From: Myxococcales bacterium
GTDB lineage: Bacteria > Myxococcota > Myxococcia > Myxococcales > JAKAPL01
Assembly (NCBI GenBank): GCA_021783235.1
Contig: JAJXUD010000039.1
Coordinates: 1 to 41,038 of the forward strand
Direction: 5' to 3'
DNA length: 41,038 bases
The translations under genes and the position numbers were made by a program. Below, in pieces: positions 33,463 through 41,038 of this stretch. The notes beneath the pieces are model-generated. The model searched no databases. It saw only the letters and a program-made list of their open reading frames with translations, and was not told where the DNA came from. The first letter of the stretch is position 1; every line of letters starts with the position of its first letter.

Positions 33463-34928
33463 CGGGAGCGGGCCACCGACAGCTCGGCCAGATCCTCCTC
33501 GACGCGGGTCTCCTCGACGACCTTCAGCTCCGCAGCGCCCTCGGACACCAGCGGCAGTGGGGCGGACGACTCGGGCGCATCCTCGTCGAGCTCAGGTTCA
33601 TCGACGAGGCCGCGCTCGCGGAGACGCTCGCGAAGCAGCTCGGCCTCGAGAGCGTCCGGATCACCGGGGATGGGATCGACGCGAAGCTCCTCAAGCTCGT
33701 GCCGCAGGCAGTGGCAGAGCGTTACTGGATCTTCCCCGTCGCCGCCAAGGAAGGCGGTCGCGGCGCCGGTGCGCTGACGATCGCGGTCGCCGACCCGACG
33801 AATCTCGCCGCGGTCGAGGATCTTCGCTTCCACACGGGGAAGCGGATCGAGGTCGTCGTCGCGCCCGAGAGCGACATCGAGTCGGCCATCAGGCGCTACT
33901 ACTACGGTGACGACAGCGCGCCGCTTCCGGGGGCCTCGCCCGATCAGGAGGTCTTCGACCGCTCGTCCGGCTTTCTCGGCGCCCCCGATGGGGACGCGGC
34001 CGAGCTGGAGCCGCCCGCCAAGGCCGGCGCGCCGACCGACGGCAACGGTTCGGATCCGCTCGACTTCTTTGGTGGCCTGCAGGCCCCGTCCGAGGGAGGC
34101 GCCGATCTCTTCGGCACGCCGCCGGCCGAAGGTTTCGGTGGTGACGACCTCTTCGCCGTGCCCGGGACGGCGGCGGCCGTCGCGGTCGATCTGCTCGCTC
34201 CGGCGTCGCCGGCGCCCGCCTCGGTGCTGGAGACACTCGCCGCCTCGGCCCCGGTCGATGCGGTGGAGTTCCCGGAGCTGGTGCCGCTCGCGGAGGAGAC
34301 CGGCGAGCCGCTCCCGCTCGAGCCCGTGGCGGCGGACCCATTCGATTCTGGCCCGGCGGCCTTCCCAACCGAGGCCCTGGGCGCAGCGGAGCCGGCAGCG
34401 GGGGAGCTCGCCCTCGAGCCGATCGCGCCCGAGGAGGCGATCGAGACCGCGATCGAGCCGGTCGCGGCGGTCGCTCCCGCGGTCGAGCCGCAGCAGGCGA
34501 TGGCTGCCGTCGCGCTCGAGCCGGAGGAGCCGGCGCCGGCGGAGGCGCCCCTGCAGACGCCGGTGGCGGCGGTCGCCGAGGCCTCTCCCGAGCCGCCGGC
34601 CGAATTCCCGGACGCGGCCGCTCCCGCGGCGCTGGAGGCGGCGGCGGTGACGCCCCCTTCCGTCGTGGCCGAAGGTTCGGTCGAATCCTCGCCGTCGCCA
34701 GCCGCCGAGCCGCCGGCGATGTCGGCCTTCGATGCGCCGTTCGCCACGCCCCCGCCGGAGGCCGAGCTCTCGGCGCTCGACGGGCTCGAGGCCACCGCGT
34801 CGCAAGAGGCAAACGAGCCGGCGCAGGTCGTCAAGCCGGGGCAGCTGGTTTCGGCGCTCGTGCGGCTGCTGATCCAGAAGGGCTGCTTCACGGAAGCGGA
34901 GCTGATCCAAGAGCTCCAGCGACGGTGA
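33459..34928 (+). CDS. MshEN-domain protein with long acidic Ala/Pro/Glu linker
   Basis: The 489-residue paralogue of the preceding gene starts at GTG 33459 (GTGA overlap). Residues 8-31 (QLGQILLDAGLLDDLQLRSALGHQ) and 36-60 repeat the MshEN motifs, followed by the GspE-N alpha/beta unit ending near 150. About 270 residues of Ala, Pro, Glu and Val form a disordered arm. The protein closes with SALVRLLIQKGCFTEAELIQELQRR, matching the C-terminus of its neighbour. The conserved ends joined by a stretched linker suggest both proteins contact the same partners. No secretion ATPase is in the window; a regulatory role in pili, gliding or secretion is inferred. Confidence 0.82.
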   Translation: MTGAGHRQLGQILLDAGLLDDLQLRSALGHQRQWGGRLGRILVELRFIDEAALAETLAKQLGLESVRITGDGIDAKLLKLVPQAVAERYWIFPVAAKEGGRGAGALTIAVADPTNLAAVEDLRFHTGKRIEVVVAPESDIESAIRRYYYGDDSAPLPGASPDQEVFDRSSGFLGAPDGDAAELEPPAKAGAPTDGNGSDPLDFFGGLQAPSEGGADLFGTPPAEGFGGDDLFAVPGTAAAVAVDLLAPASPAPASVLETLAASAPVDAVEFPELVPLAEETGEPLPLEPVAADPFDSGPAAFPTEALGAAEPAAGELALEPIAPEEAIETAIEPVAAVAPAVEPQQAMAAVALEPEEPAPAEAPLQTPVAAVAEASPEPPAEFPDAAAPAALEAAAVTPPSVVAEGSVESSPSPAAEPPAMSAFDAPFATPPPEAELSALDGLEATASQEANEPAQVVKPGQLVSALVRLLIQKGCFTEAELIQELQRR

Positions 34929-34934
34929 GTCGGC

Positions 34935-35756
34935 ATGTCGTCGGCCTCCCGTCCCCCCGTGCTGGAAGTCGAGCGGCTCTGCGTCGATCTCCCCCCCGGA
35001 CGGCGGGTCGTCGACGGTCTCTCGTTTTCCGTGCCGGAGGGCGGCTCGCTCGGGCTCGTCGGCGAGAGCGGGAGCGGAAAGAGCCTGACCGCGCTCGCGC
35101 TCCTCGGGCTGCTTCCGCCCGGTGCTCGCTCGACGACCGACCGGCTGTCCTTTCGCGGAGAGGATCTCTCCCGCGCCGGCGAGGCCCGATGGCGCCGGCT
35201 CCGAGGGCGTGAGATCGGGCTCGTGCAGCAGGATCCGGCGGCGGCGCTCGATCCGGTCTTTCGGATCGGCGACCTCATCGCCGAGCCGCTGCGGGCCGAG
35301 CTCGGCCTCTCGAGGGCGGCGGCGCACGATCGCGCCATCGGGCTGCTCGCGGAGGTCGGCCTCCCTTCCCCGGAGACCCTGTCGCGCTTTCGGCCTCACG
35401 AGCTCTCGGGGGGCATGCGGCAGCGAGCACTCCTCGCCGCGGCGCTGGCCTGCGACCCGGCGCTGCTCGTCGCGGACGAGCCGACGACCGCGCTCGACGT
35501 CACGGTCCAGTCGCAGATCCTGGGGCTGCTTGCCCGCGAGCGGCGGCGCCGCGGAATGGCGCTCCTGCTCGTCAGCCATGACCTCGCGGTCGTCGCCCAG
35601 CTCTGCGAGGAGGTGGCGGTGATCGAGCGGGGACGCCTCGTCGAGCGGGGTCCGACGGCGGAGATCCTCGGAAGGCCGTCGCAGCCCTACACGCAGCGGC
35701 TTCTGGCGGCGGCGCGGAGGTTCGCGGCTCCGGCGGACGCGAGGGACTCCGCGTGA
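34935..35756 (+). CDS. Oligopeptide/dipeptide ABC transporter ATP-binding protein, OppD type
   Basis: The 273-residue ATPase has Walker A GESGSGKS (about 44-51), the Q-loop QQDPAAALDP, signature LSGGMRQR, Walker B ALLVADEPTTALD and switch His in LLVSHDLAV. The AALDPVFRIGD and PYTQRLL segments are typical of OppD/DppD. It lacks the usual C-terminal extension of about 40 residues with the cysteine motif. The next gene, translationally coupled (GTGA overlap), encodes the OppF partner. No permease or peptide-binding protein gene is adjacent, so the pair serves a transporter encoded elsewhere. Confidence 0.92.
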   Translation: MSSASRPPVLEVERLCVDLPPGRRVVDGLSFSVPEGGSLGLVGESGSGKSLTALALLGLLPPGARSTTDRLSFRGEDLSRAGEARWRRLRGREIGLVQQDPAAALDPVFRIGDLIAEPLRAELGLSRAAAHDRAIGLLAEVGLPSPETLSRFRPHELSGGMRQRALLAAALACDPALLVADEPTTALDVTVQSQILGLLARERRRRGMALLLVSHDLAVVAQLCEEVAVIERGRLVERGPTAEILGRPSQPYTQRLLAAARRFAAPADARDSA

Positions 35757-36700
35757 AGGGCGTGCCCTTGCTCGCGCTCCATGGGCTCGAGGTCACGCAC
35801 CGCTCGGAGGGCGTTCCCGTCCAGGCGTTGCGCGGCGTCGACCTCGAGGTCCACCGCGGCGAGACCGTGGCGCTCGTCGGCGAGAGCGGCTCGGGGAAGT
35901 CGACGCTGGCGCGGGCGGCGGTCCGGCTGCTCCGGCCGACCGCCGGCCGGGTGCTCCTCGGCGGCGAAGATGTGACGCGGCTCTCCGAGCGGCGGCTTCG
36001 ACCGCTCAGGCCGCTCGCGCAGCTCGTCTTTCAGGATCCGCAGGCGTCGCTCGACCCGCGCATGAGCGTCGAGGAGATCGTCGGCGAGCCCTTTCGCGTG
36101 GTGCGGCGGCTCGCCTGCCGTAGCGCCGAGATCGCGAACCGGGTGGCGGCCCTGCTCGAGCGCGTCGGCCTTTCGCCGGCGCTCGCCTCGCGTCGGCCCT
36201 GGGAGCTCTCGGGGGGGCAGCGGCAGCGCGTCGCGCTCGCCCGCGCCCTGGCCGTCGAGCCGGAGATCCTGCTGCTCGACGAGCCGCTCTCCTCGCTCGA
36301 CCTGCCGGTCCAGGCGCAGCTCGTCGATCTGCTCGTCGAGCTCCAGCGCGAGCGCGGCATGGCCTACCTGCTCGTCACGCACGACCTGCGGCTCGCGCGC
36401 CAGCTCGCCCACCGGGTCGCGGTTCTCTACCGAGGCCGGCTGGTCGAGGAGGGAGCCGCGGCGGCGGTCCTCGACGCCCCCAGCCATCCGTACACGCGGC
36501 TCCTGCGCGCCTCGATCCCGTCGCTCGAGCCTCGAGGCGCCCTGCCGCCTCCCGCCGTCGAGCCCGCCCCGGAGTGGCCCGGCGCCGGCTGTGCCTTCCG
36601 GCCCCGCTGTCCCATCGGCGTCGCCCGCTGCGAGGCCACCGAGCCTCCGCTCGTACCCCTCGGCGGGCGTCGCGTCGCCTGTCTCCTCGCGGGGGGCTGA
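35753..36700 (+). CDS. Oligopeptide/dipeptide ABC transporter ATP-binding protein, OppF type
   Basis: The 315-residue partner ATPase has Walker A GESGSGKS, Q-loop FQDPQASLDPRM, signature LSGGQRQR, Walker B ILLLDEPLSSLD and THDLRL. Its C-terminus carries the Opp/Dpp hallmark PSHPYTRLL and the cysteine cluster GCAFRPRCPIGVARCEA, which in relatives can bind an iron-sulfur cluster. Length and start are normal for OppF/DppF. It forms a heterodimeric motor with the preceding gene. The next gene (DUF2085-like) starts six bases downstream and may be co-transcribed. Confidence 0.93.
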   Translation: MKGVPLLALHGLEVTHRSEGVPVQALRGVDLEVHRGETVALVGESGSGKSTLARAAVRLLRPTAGRVLLGGEDVTRLSERRLRPLRPLAQLVFQDPQASLDPRMSVEEIVGEPFRVVRRLACRSAEIANRVAALLERVGLSPALASRRPWELSGGQRQRVALARALAVEPEILLLDEPLSSLDLPVQAQLVDLLVELQRERGMAYLLVTHDLRLARQLAHRVAVLYRGRLVEEGAAAAVLDAPSHPYTRLLRASIPSLEPRGALPPPAVEPAPEWPGAGCAFRPRCPIGVARCEATEPPLVPLGGRRVACLLAGG

Positions 36701-36706
36701 GCACCG

Positions 36707-37120
36707 ATGGACCTCTCGCTCGCGCTCTCCCACCACACGGGCGAGGGGCTCTCCCGCTGCTTTCGGGTCGGTCGCCTGCGGCTCTGCGCGCGCTGCTCCG
36801 GAATCTGGCCGGCGCTTTTGCTTGGGATGGCCCTGCAGCGGCTCTGGCTCCCCCCCCGAGGTCGCGTCGCCCTCGCCGTGGAGCTCGGCCTCCTCTGGCC
36901 GGCGCTCTGGGACTGGGCCCGCGGCCAAGGTCGCCCCGATCTCGGAACGAACCCCGGTCGGCTCGCCGTGGGGCTCGCGTTTGGGCTGGCCCTGTCGCGG
37001 GCGGGGGTGGTCGCGCGGGTCTGGGGTTACTCGTCGCCCGAGGTGGCGGTTCCTTTTCTTCTCTGTTTCTCGTGGCTTGCGCTGGCTGCCCGCCACTCGG
37101 CCATCGGCTCGGCCAGTTGA
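36707..37120 (+). CDS. Small DUF2085-like membrane protein
   Basis: The 137-residue product has a cysteine-bearing N-terminus (HHTGEGLSRCFRVGRLRLCARCSGIWPALLLG) and three or four hydrophobic helices. The RLCARCSGIW segment is the hallmark of DUF2085, a family of small membrane proteins often near metal- or redox-related genes. ATG 36707 follows the OppF stop by six bases, and no strong ribosome site is visible. Function is unknown. Confidence 0.75.
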   Translation: MDLSLALSHHTGEGLSRCFRVGRLRLCARCSGIWPALLLGMALQRLWLPPRGRVALAVELGLLWPALWDWARGQGRPDLGTNPGRLAVGLAFGLALSRAGVVARVWGYSSPEVAVPFLLCFSWLALAARHSAIGSAS

Positions 37121-37175
37121 CGGATGGGACCGATCCGGAGCGCTGGAGTAAGCTCTCGGGCGAGGTCAACGAGCC

Positions 37176-37475
37176 ATGCGAAACGCCCTCAGGATCCATC
37201 GGAAGAAGCGCCGTGGGCAGGCGATGCTCGAGTACTCGATGATGCTCTGGCTGCTGGCGGTGATGTTCATCATGGGCTGGACCTGGAAGACCGGCGGCGT
37301 CCGGACGGGGCCCGCGAACGAGACCCTCACCGACACGAAGCACCATTGGAAAGCGGCCGGCGGCTCGGGCGACATCAATAGCTCGGGCCAGGATTCGATC
37401 TTCGGCCTGATGGTGAACGCCTACCAGGTCTACCAGCAGAGCTACTACTACGCGCTCTGCTCGACGCTTCCGTAG
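37176..37475 (+). CDS. Flp/type IVb pilin-like protein
   Basis: The 99-residue protein has a basic leader (MRNALRIHRKKRRG) ending at Gly14. QAMLEYSMMLWLLAVMFIMGW follows, giving the G/XXXXEY prepilin-peptidase site of Flp (type IVb) pilins and TadE-like pseudopilins. Cleavage after Gly14 would leave an N-terminal hydrophobic helix that packs in a pilus. The rest is a small hydrophilic head with a tyrosine-rich C-terminus (AYQVYQQSYYYALCSTLP). No tad assembly genes are adjacent, so it depends on machinery elsewhere, or is a minor or surface pseudopilin. Confidence 0.8.
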   Translation: MRNALRIHRKKRRGQAMLEYSMMLWLLAVMFIMGWTWKTGGVRTGPANETLTDTKHHWKAAGGSGDINSSGQDSIFGLMVNAYQVYQQSYYYALCSTLP

Positions 37476-37539
37476 GCGAGCCATCGCGTTCTATCGGACG
37501 TCGCGCTAGGATTCAGGCCGCCCGGCCCGCCGGGAGGCC

Positions 37540-39465
37540 ATGCAGACCACGAGCCAATCTCAGAAGCTCCTGCTCGTCGCAGAGGCACACGGCCCGACGC
37601 GCGAGCTGCTGATCGAAGCGCTGACGCAGCAGGGCTACCGCGTGCTCGCGGCGGCCACGCCCGAGCAGGCGGTGGAGTTGACGATGCGCCGGCCCGACCT
37701 CGCGCTCGTCTCCCTCGACCTGCCGAAGCTCGAGCCCGCGGGTCTCCACCTCGTGGCGGCGCTGCGCCGCTCCCCTGGCCTCTCCCGGCTGCCCATCCTG
37801 GCGCTGGACCATGGGCATCTTCGCCCCGCGAAGGGCGTTTCGGCCGTGCTCGGGCTGGACGTCAACGGCTACGTCCCGGATCCCACGAACCGCAAGGACC
37901 TCCTTCGTCGGCTCCTCACGATGCTCGCGAACGCGCCCGGGCCCGAGGAGCTGATGGGCAGCGCGCGGACGCTCTCGAAGTCGCCAGTCCAGGCGGGCGA
38001 GGTCGCGGGTGTCGAGCTCCTCTCTCTCGCCCACGGGCTCTTCCAGCTCCGGCGCAGCGGCATCCTCGCCGTCCGCTGGGAGCAGCTCGAGCGGCGCCTC
38101 TTCTTCCTGGACGGGGCCCCCGTCGCCTACCAGTCGAGCTCGCCCGCCGACCAGTTCGGCCGTTTCCTCTTCGACGCCCGGATCGTCGAGGGCGAGAAGT
38201 ACCAGGCGGCGCTCTCGGTCATGGCGCGCAATCGGCTGTCCGAGATTCAGGCCCTCGTGGCCGTGGGAGGCTTGCCGACGGGAGAGGAGGCCTATGGGGC
38301 GGCGCGTCGTTACCTGCGGGCCAAGGCGGCCCAGCTCCTCTCGATGCGAGGCGGCCACTACTCGTTCCACCCGGGCGACGAGTTCAAGAACGAGATCGAC
38401 GCCGTCGAGGTCCCACCGCTCGGGGCGTTGCGCGACGCGGCGCTCGAGGGCGTGCCGCTCCGATTCCTGGACGAGGCGCTTCGGCCCGTCTCGCAGCGCC
38501 ATCCCGCCCGTTCCGCCGTCTTCGGGGAGCTCCTCCCCTCGCTCGGTCTCTCGGCCGCGGACCTCAAGGTCGTCCTGCGGATCGACGGCCGCCTCTCGTG
38601 CCGCGCGCTCCTCCGCTCGGGGCTCGCCGATCCGCGCCACCTCGCGGCGCTCATCTGGTTTCTCGGGCTCTCGGGCGCGATCGAGCTTGGCGAGCCGGCG
38701 GGGAAGGGCGATCGCGACCCTTCGGGCCGCATGGACGAAGCGCCGTCCGTCCGGCGACGCAAGCCTCTCCCCGACGATCTCGCCCAGGAGCTGCGCGGCC
38801 TCTGCCTCGCCATCGCGCCGGGGAGCTACTTCGCGGCCCTCGGCGTGGACATCGCCGCGACGGGCGAGGAGCTCGAGGAGGCTTTCCGGCAGCGGAGCCA
38901 GAAGCTTCACCCGGAGGCGTACGCGGGCTACGAGCTCGGAGAGCTCGAGGAGATGCTGGCGCAGGCTCGCGACAAGGTCGCCGCCGCGATCCGCGTTCTC
39001 TCGCAGGAGGAGAAGCGGGCGAGCTACCTGCGCTATCTCCTGTCGCGCCACCGCGGAGGCCGCAGCTTCGCGCCCACGGACCCGGAGGCCGAGGTCGAGC
39101 TCAAGCGCGGGGAGAAGCTCATGCGACAGGGGGATCTCGCGGCCGCCCGCGGCTGCTTCGAGCGCGCGGCCGAGCTCGCGCCCCGCGAGCCCGAGATCCA
39201 GGCGCTGCTCGCCTGGGCCACCTTCCAATCGGGCGAGGGAGAGCTCGAGGAGCGCGCCAAGCGGGCGCGTCAGATCGTGAAGAAAGCGCTCGCCCTGAAC
39301 CCCGCGCTCGAGCGTCCGCTCGTCATCGCGGGGATCCTCGAAGAGGCGCTCGGGAACCTCGCTCAAGCGCGCAAGCACTACCTGCACGCGCTCCAGCAGG
39401 GCGGCGACGCCGAGCTCGCCCGGAAGGCGCTCGAGCGGCTGAATGGTCGCGCCGGCGCGGCCTAG
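37540..39465 (+). CDS. Degenerate receiver / PATAN / J-like / TPR signalling protein
   Basis: This 641-residue protein joins several modules. Residues 8-130 are a receiver fold in which the acidic pair is lost (LVAEAH) and the conserved Lys is Asp (YVPDP), though Asp60 remains. Residues about 150-410 resemble DUF4388/PATAN (ELLSLAHGLFQLRRSGILAVRW, RRLFFLDGAPVAYQSS, with a second part further on). A J-domain-like stretch follows (YFAALGVDIAATGEELEEAFRQRSQKLHPEAY, about 430) with HPE replacing HPD. The C-terminus is TPR (about 525-635). Such proteins in myxobacteria organise polar signalling. GGGAGG precedes ATG 37540. No operon partner is adjacent. Confidence 0.82.
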   Translation: MQTTSQSQKLLLVAEAHGPTRELLIEALTQQGYRVLAAATPEQAVELTMRRPDLALVSLDLPKLEPAGLHLVAALRRSPGLSRLPILALDHGHLRPAKGVSAVLGLDVNGYVPDPTNRKDLLRRLLTMLANAPGPEELMGSARTLSKSPVQAGEVAGVELLSLAHGLFQLRRSGILAVRWEQLERRLFFLDGAPVAYQSSSPADQFGRFLFDARIVEGEKYQAALSVMARNRLSEIQALVAVGGLPTGEEAYGAARRYLRAKAAQLLSMRGGHYSFHPGDEFKNEIDAVEVPPLGALRDAALEGVPLRFLDEALRPVSQRHPARSAVFGELLPSLGLSAADLKVVLRIDGRLSCRALLRSGLADPRHLAALIWFLGLSGAIELGEPAGKGDRDPSGRMDEAPSVRRRKPLPDDLAQELRGLCLAIAPGSYFAALGVDIAATGEELEEAFRQRSQKLHPEAYAGYELGELEEMLAQARDKVAAAIRVLSQEEKRASYLRYLLSRHRGGRSFAPTDPEAEVELKRGEKLMRQGDLAAARGCFERAAELAPREPEIQALLAWATFQSGEGELEERAKRARQIVKKALALNPALERPLVIAGILEEALGNLAQARKHYLHALQQGGDAELARKALERLNGRAGAA

Positions 39466-39484
39466 CTGGCGCTGGGGCGGTCCG

Positions 39485-40375
39485 TCAGGGCCACCGAGGC
39501 GAGGGGCGGAGGAGCTCCTCGCCCCACCCCATCTGGGCGGCGACCTCCACGAAGTCCACCGGCGGGGGCGCCTCGAGGCGGAGCGCGTGCCCGTCGTCGG
39601 GATGGGGTAGCTCGAGCAGGGCCGCGTGGAGGAGCGGACGCTGCACGGGCAGCGAGCGGCCGTCGGGTAGGAGAGCGGCGGAGGGGCCACGGTAGCGCCG
39701 ATCGCCGACGAGCGGCGCGCCCAGGTGCGCGAAGTGGACGCGGATCTGGTGGGTGCGGCCGGTCAGCGGACGGACCGCGACGAGCGCCAGGGCGTCGGCC
39801 CGGGCGAGCACGGACCAGTCGGTTCGGGCGGGGACGCCTCCCTCCGAAACCCGCATGCGTCCGGGCGTCGGGCTCGGCGCGATGGGGGCCTCCACGGTGC
39901 CGCGATCGGTGGGAAGCCCGCCGCTGGCCACGGCGAGGTAGACCTTGTGGGGCTTCCCTTCGCGGAAGGCCTGGCCGAGCGACGAGGCCGCGGCCCTGCC
40001 CTTCGCGACGACGAGGATCCCGCTCGTGCCCGCGTCGAGTCGGTGGATCGAGAAGAGCTCGCGGTGGGTCTCGCGGGCCGCCCAGGCGAGGGCGCTCGAC
40101 GCGTCGCTCTGGAGGGTGCCCTGCGACGGCATTCCGGCCGGCTTGTCGAGGGCGAGCAGCCAGTCGTCCTCGTAGAGGATCCTCGGCGCGGCGGCCGCTG
40201 CTTCGTCTCTGGACGAGAGGTGGAGTTCGTAGAACTCGCCGGCCGCGACGGGTCGGGAGAGGCGCCGCACGCGGACGCCGCGCAGCCAGACTCCGCCGGC
40301 GCCGATGGCCTCGCGGCAGAGGCCGCGAGAGAGACCCGAGCGAGCCGCGAGAAACTTGTCGAGCCGCTCGCCCAC
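39485..40375 (-). CDS. RluA-family RNA pseudouridine synthase
   Basis: The 296-residue (or 308-residue) enzyme isomerises uridine in rRNA or tRNA. An S4-like N-terminus (GERLDKFLAARSGLSR) precedes the catalytic domain: ILYEDDWLLALDKPAGMPSQ, SIHRLDAGTSGILVVAKG with the catalytic Asp, KVYLAVASG and VRPLTGRTHQIRVHFAHLGAPLVGDRRY. Target bases cannot be told. The start is uncertain. GTG 40375 is the nearest conventional codon but trims the usual first strand. CTG 40411, two bases after the FmdB stop, would restore LRKLSLRVAAED and give coupled translation. Confidence 0.9.
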   Translation of the reverse strand: MGERLDKFLAARSGLSRGLCREAIGAGGVWLRGVRVRRLSRPVAAGEFYELHLSSRDEAAAAAPRILYEDDWLLALDKPAGMPSQGTLQSDASSALAWAARETHRELFSIHRLDAGTSGILVVAKGRAAASSLGQAFREGKPHKVYLAVASGGLPTDRGTVEAPIAPSPTPGRMRVSEGGVPARTDWSVLARADALALVAVRPLTGRTHQIRVHFAHLGAPLVGDRRYRGPSAALLPDGRSLPVQRPLLHAALLELPHPDDGHALRLEAPPPVDFVEVAAQMGWGEELLRPSPRWP

Positions 40376-40413
40376 GTCCTCGGCGGCGACTCGAAGCGAG
40401 AGCTTCCGCAGGG

Positions 40414-40647
40414 CTAGGCCGCGCTCGTCTGGCGGCTCTTGCGACTCTTCGACCCGCCTTGGTCGGAGGACGGCCGCGCGTAGTCGGTCGCGTACCAGCC
40501 GGAGCCCTTGAGGGTGAAGGAGGTGTTCGAGATGAGCCGGCGCACCGTTTCGCCGCAGCCCTCGTGGCTGCGGAGGGGCGAATCGGTGATCCGCTGCGTC
40601 ACCTCGAACCGGCCGTGCTTGGGGCACTCATACTCGTAGATGGGCAT
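40414..40647 (-). CDS. FmdB-family zinc-ribbon protein
   Basis: The 77-residue protein begins [16 protein letters not shown] and has [12 protein letters not shown], the small FmdB/FmdB-like regulatory zinc ribbon, with a Lys/Ser/Arg-rich tail. The usual second CxxC pair is partly replaced (PKHG and GCG), so metal binding may use Cys and His. The role is unknown; members occur beside varied enzymes. It lies directly before the RluA gene on the same strand. Confidence 0.88.
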   Translation of the reverse strand: MPIYEYECPKHGRFEVTQRITDSPLRSHEGCGETVRRLISNTSFTLKGSGWYATDYARPSSDQGGSKSRKSRQTSAA

Positions 40648-40795
40648 CGCGAATTCTCCCTGTGCAAAAGGCTAACCAGGGGGGCGGTCCTGTCAAGCGG
40701 TGGAATCCCCTCGAACTTCCCGGCTGGAGCACTGGCTCGCGGGCGACTCGCGCGACCCCGGCGTCGGGAGGTGCCATCCGAGCCCTGGGTCGCTG

Positions 40796-41038
40796 CTCCC
40801 CGCACCCGGACTCGACCTCCCCGCACGCGGACTCGTGCTACCCGCACCCGGACTCGACCTCCCCGCACGCGGACTCGTGCTCCCCGCACCCGGACTCGAC
40901 CTCCCCGCAGGTGGACTCGTGCTCCCCGCACGCGGACTCGTGCTCCCCGCACCCGGACTCGACCTCCCCGCAGGTGGACTCGTGCTCCCCGCACGCGGAC
41001 TCGTGCTCCCCGCACCCGGACTCGACCTCCCCGCAGGT
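40796..41038. repeat. 21-bp minisatellite array running off the window
   Basis: Eleven complete and one partial 21-bp units, each starting CTCCCCGCA (CTACCCGCA once), run to the last base. Three variants occur: A (ending CCCGGACTCGAC), B (ending CGCGGACTCGTG) and C (ending GGTGGACTCGTG). The order is A-B-A-B-A-C-B-A-C-B-A-C, so the second half is a 63-bp higher-order repeat of A-C-B. An open plus-strand frame would encode SPHPDST/SPHADSC-type heptads without a stop to the window edge. The minus strand gives RGARVRV-type heptads. I do not treat either as a gene. Confidence 0.93.

Noticed and set aside
40662-41038. Plus-strand frame from GTG 40662 through the array, encoding SPHPDST/SPHADSC heptads
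   Set aside because: No ribosome site, and the non-repeat part resembles nothing; the frame is open because of the period. Extension of the sequence would be needed to call a gene.

Overview
The window is a 41 kb piece of a very GC-rich, gene-dense bacterial chromosome. Gene content points to Myxococcota (the former deltaproteobacterial myxobacteria), although no rRNA or universal marker was available to prove it. The clues are two Hanks-type Ser/Thr kinases, stand-alone MshEN-domain proteins, a degenerate receiver-PATAN-TPR protein, FecR/PEGA/TPR proteins, and core genes (rpsO, pnp, dut, ispH, purB, purC) of ordinary bacterial type. I see no phage, insertion sequence, CRISPR array or tRNA gene.

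Layout. 1-445 holds a minisatellite of about 17 copies of a 21-bp unit, followed by about 0.7 kb without a convincing gene. 1157-9017 carries a giant membrane protein, a secreted M1 aminopeptidase, and a divergent HxlR regulator/YceI pair with palindromic operator-like sites between them. 9142-15373 is a tightly packed run of eight genes: LPP20-like, FlgT-like, PEGA, FecR, AI-2E/PerM transporter, TPR, Ser/Thr kinase and an 81-residue coiled-coil protein. Many of these overlap by 4 to 37 bp. 15424-18594 has an ArsB/SLC13-like transporter, an ATP-grasp ligase and a Coa1-like membrane protein. 18696-22819 is housekeeping: ispH, then rpsO-pnp-dut with a near-consensus sigma-70 promoter and a heavily structured pnp leader. 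22913-31549 carries a zinc-ribbon/kinase/FGE-fold fusion, purB, a thioredoxin-fold TPR protein, a phosphoglycerate-mutase-like phosphatase, purC, an endonuclease/phosphatase-fold protein, a TrmJ-like methyltransferase and a single-domain receiver. 31629-40647 holds a cupredoxin protein, two MshEN proteins, an OppD/OppF ATPase pair, a DUF2085-like protein, an Flp-like pilin, the receiver-PATAN-J-TPR protein, an RluA-type pseudouridine synthase and FmdB. From 40796 to the end runs a second, unrelated 21-bp minisatellite.

The most striking observation is at 27721-27723 on the minus strand. An in-frame TGA replaces the first cysteine of the WCxxC active site of a thioredoxin-fold domain. The same frame is open on both sides: signal-like N-terminus and strand-WAPW before, HTC, cis-proline and TPR-like region after. 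A stable hairpin lies just downstream. This reads as an unannotated selenoprotein of 435 residues (Sec43) that ordinary gene calling would truncate.

Working together: the 9-15 kb operon looks like an envelope sensing or assembly module that ends in a kinase. The MshEN pair, the Flp-like pilin and the PATAN/TPR protein suggest surface-motility or secretion signalling. The YceI/HxlR pair and the selenoprotein suggest thiol-redox homeostasis. These joint roles are inferences from domain content and neighbourhood.
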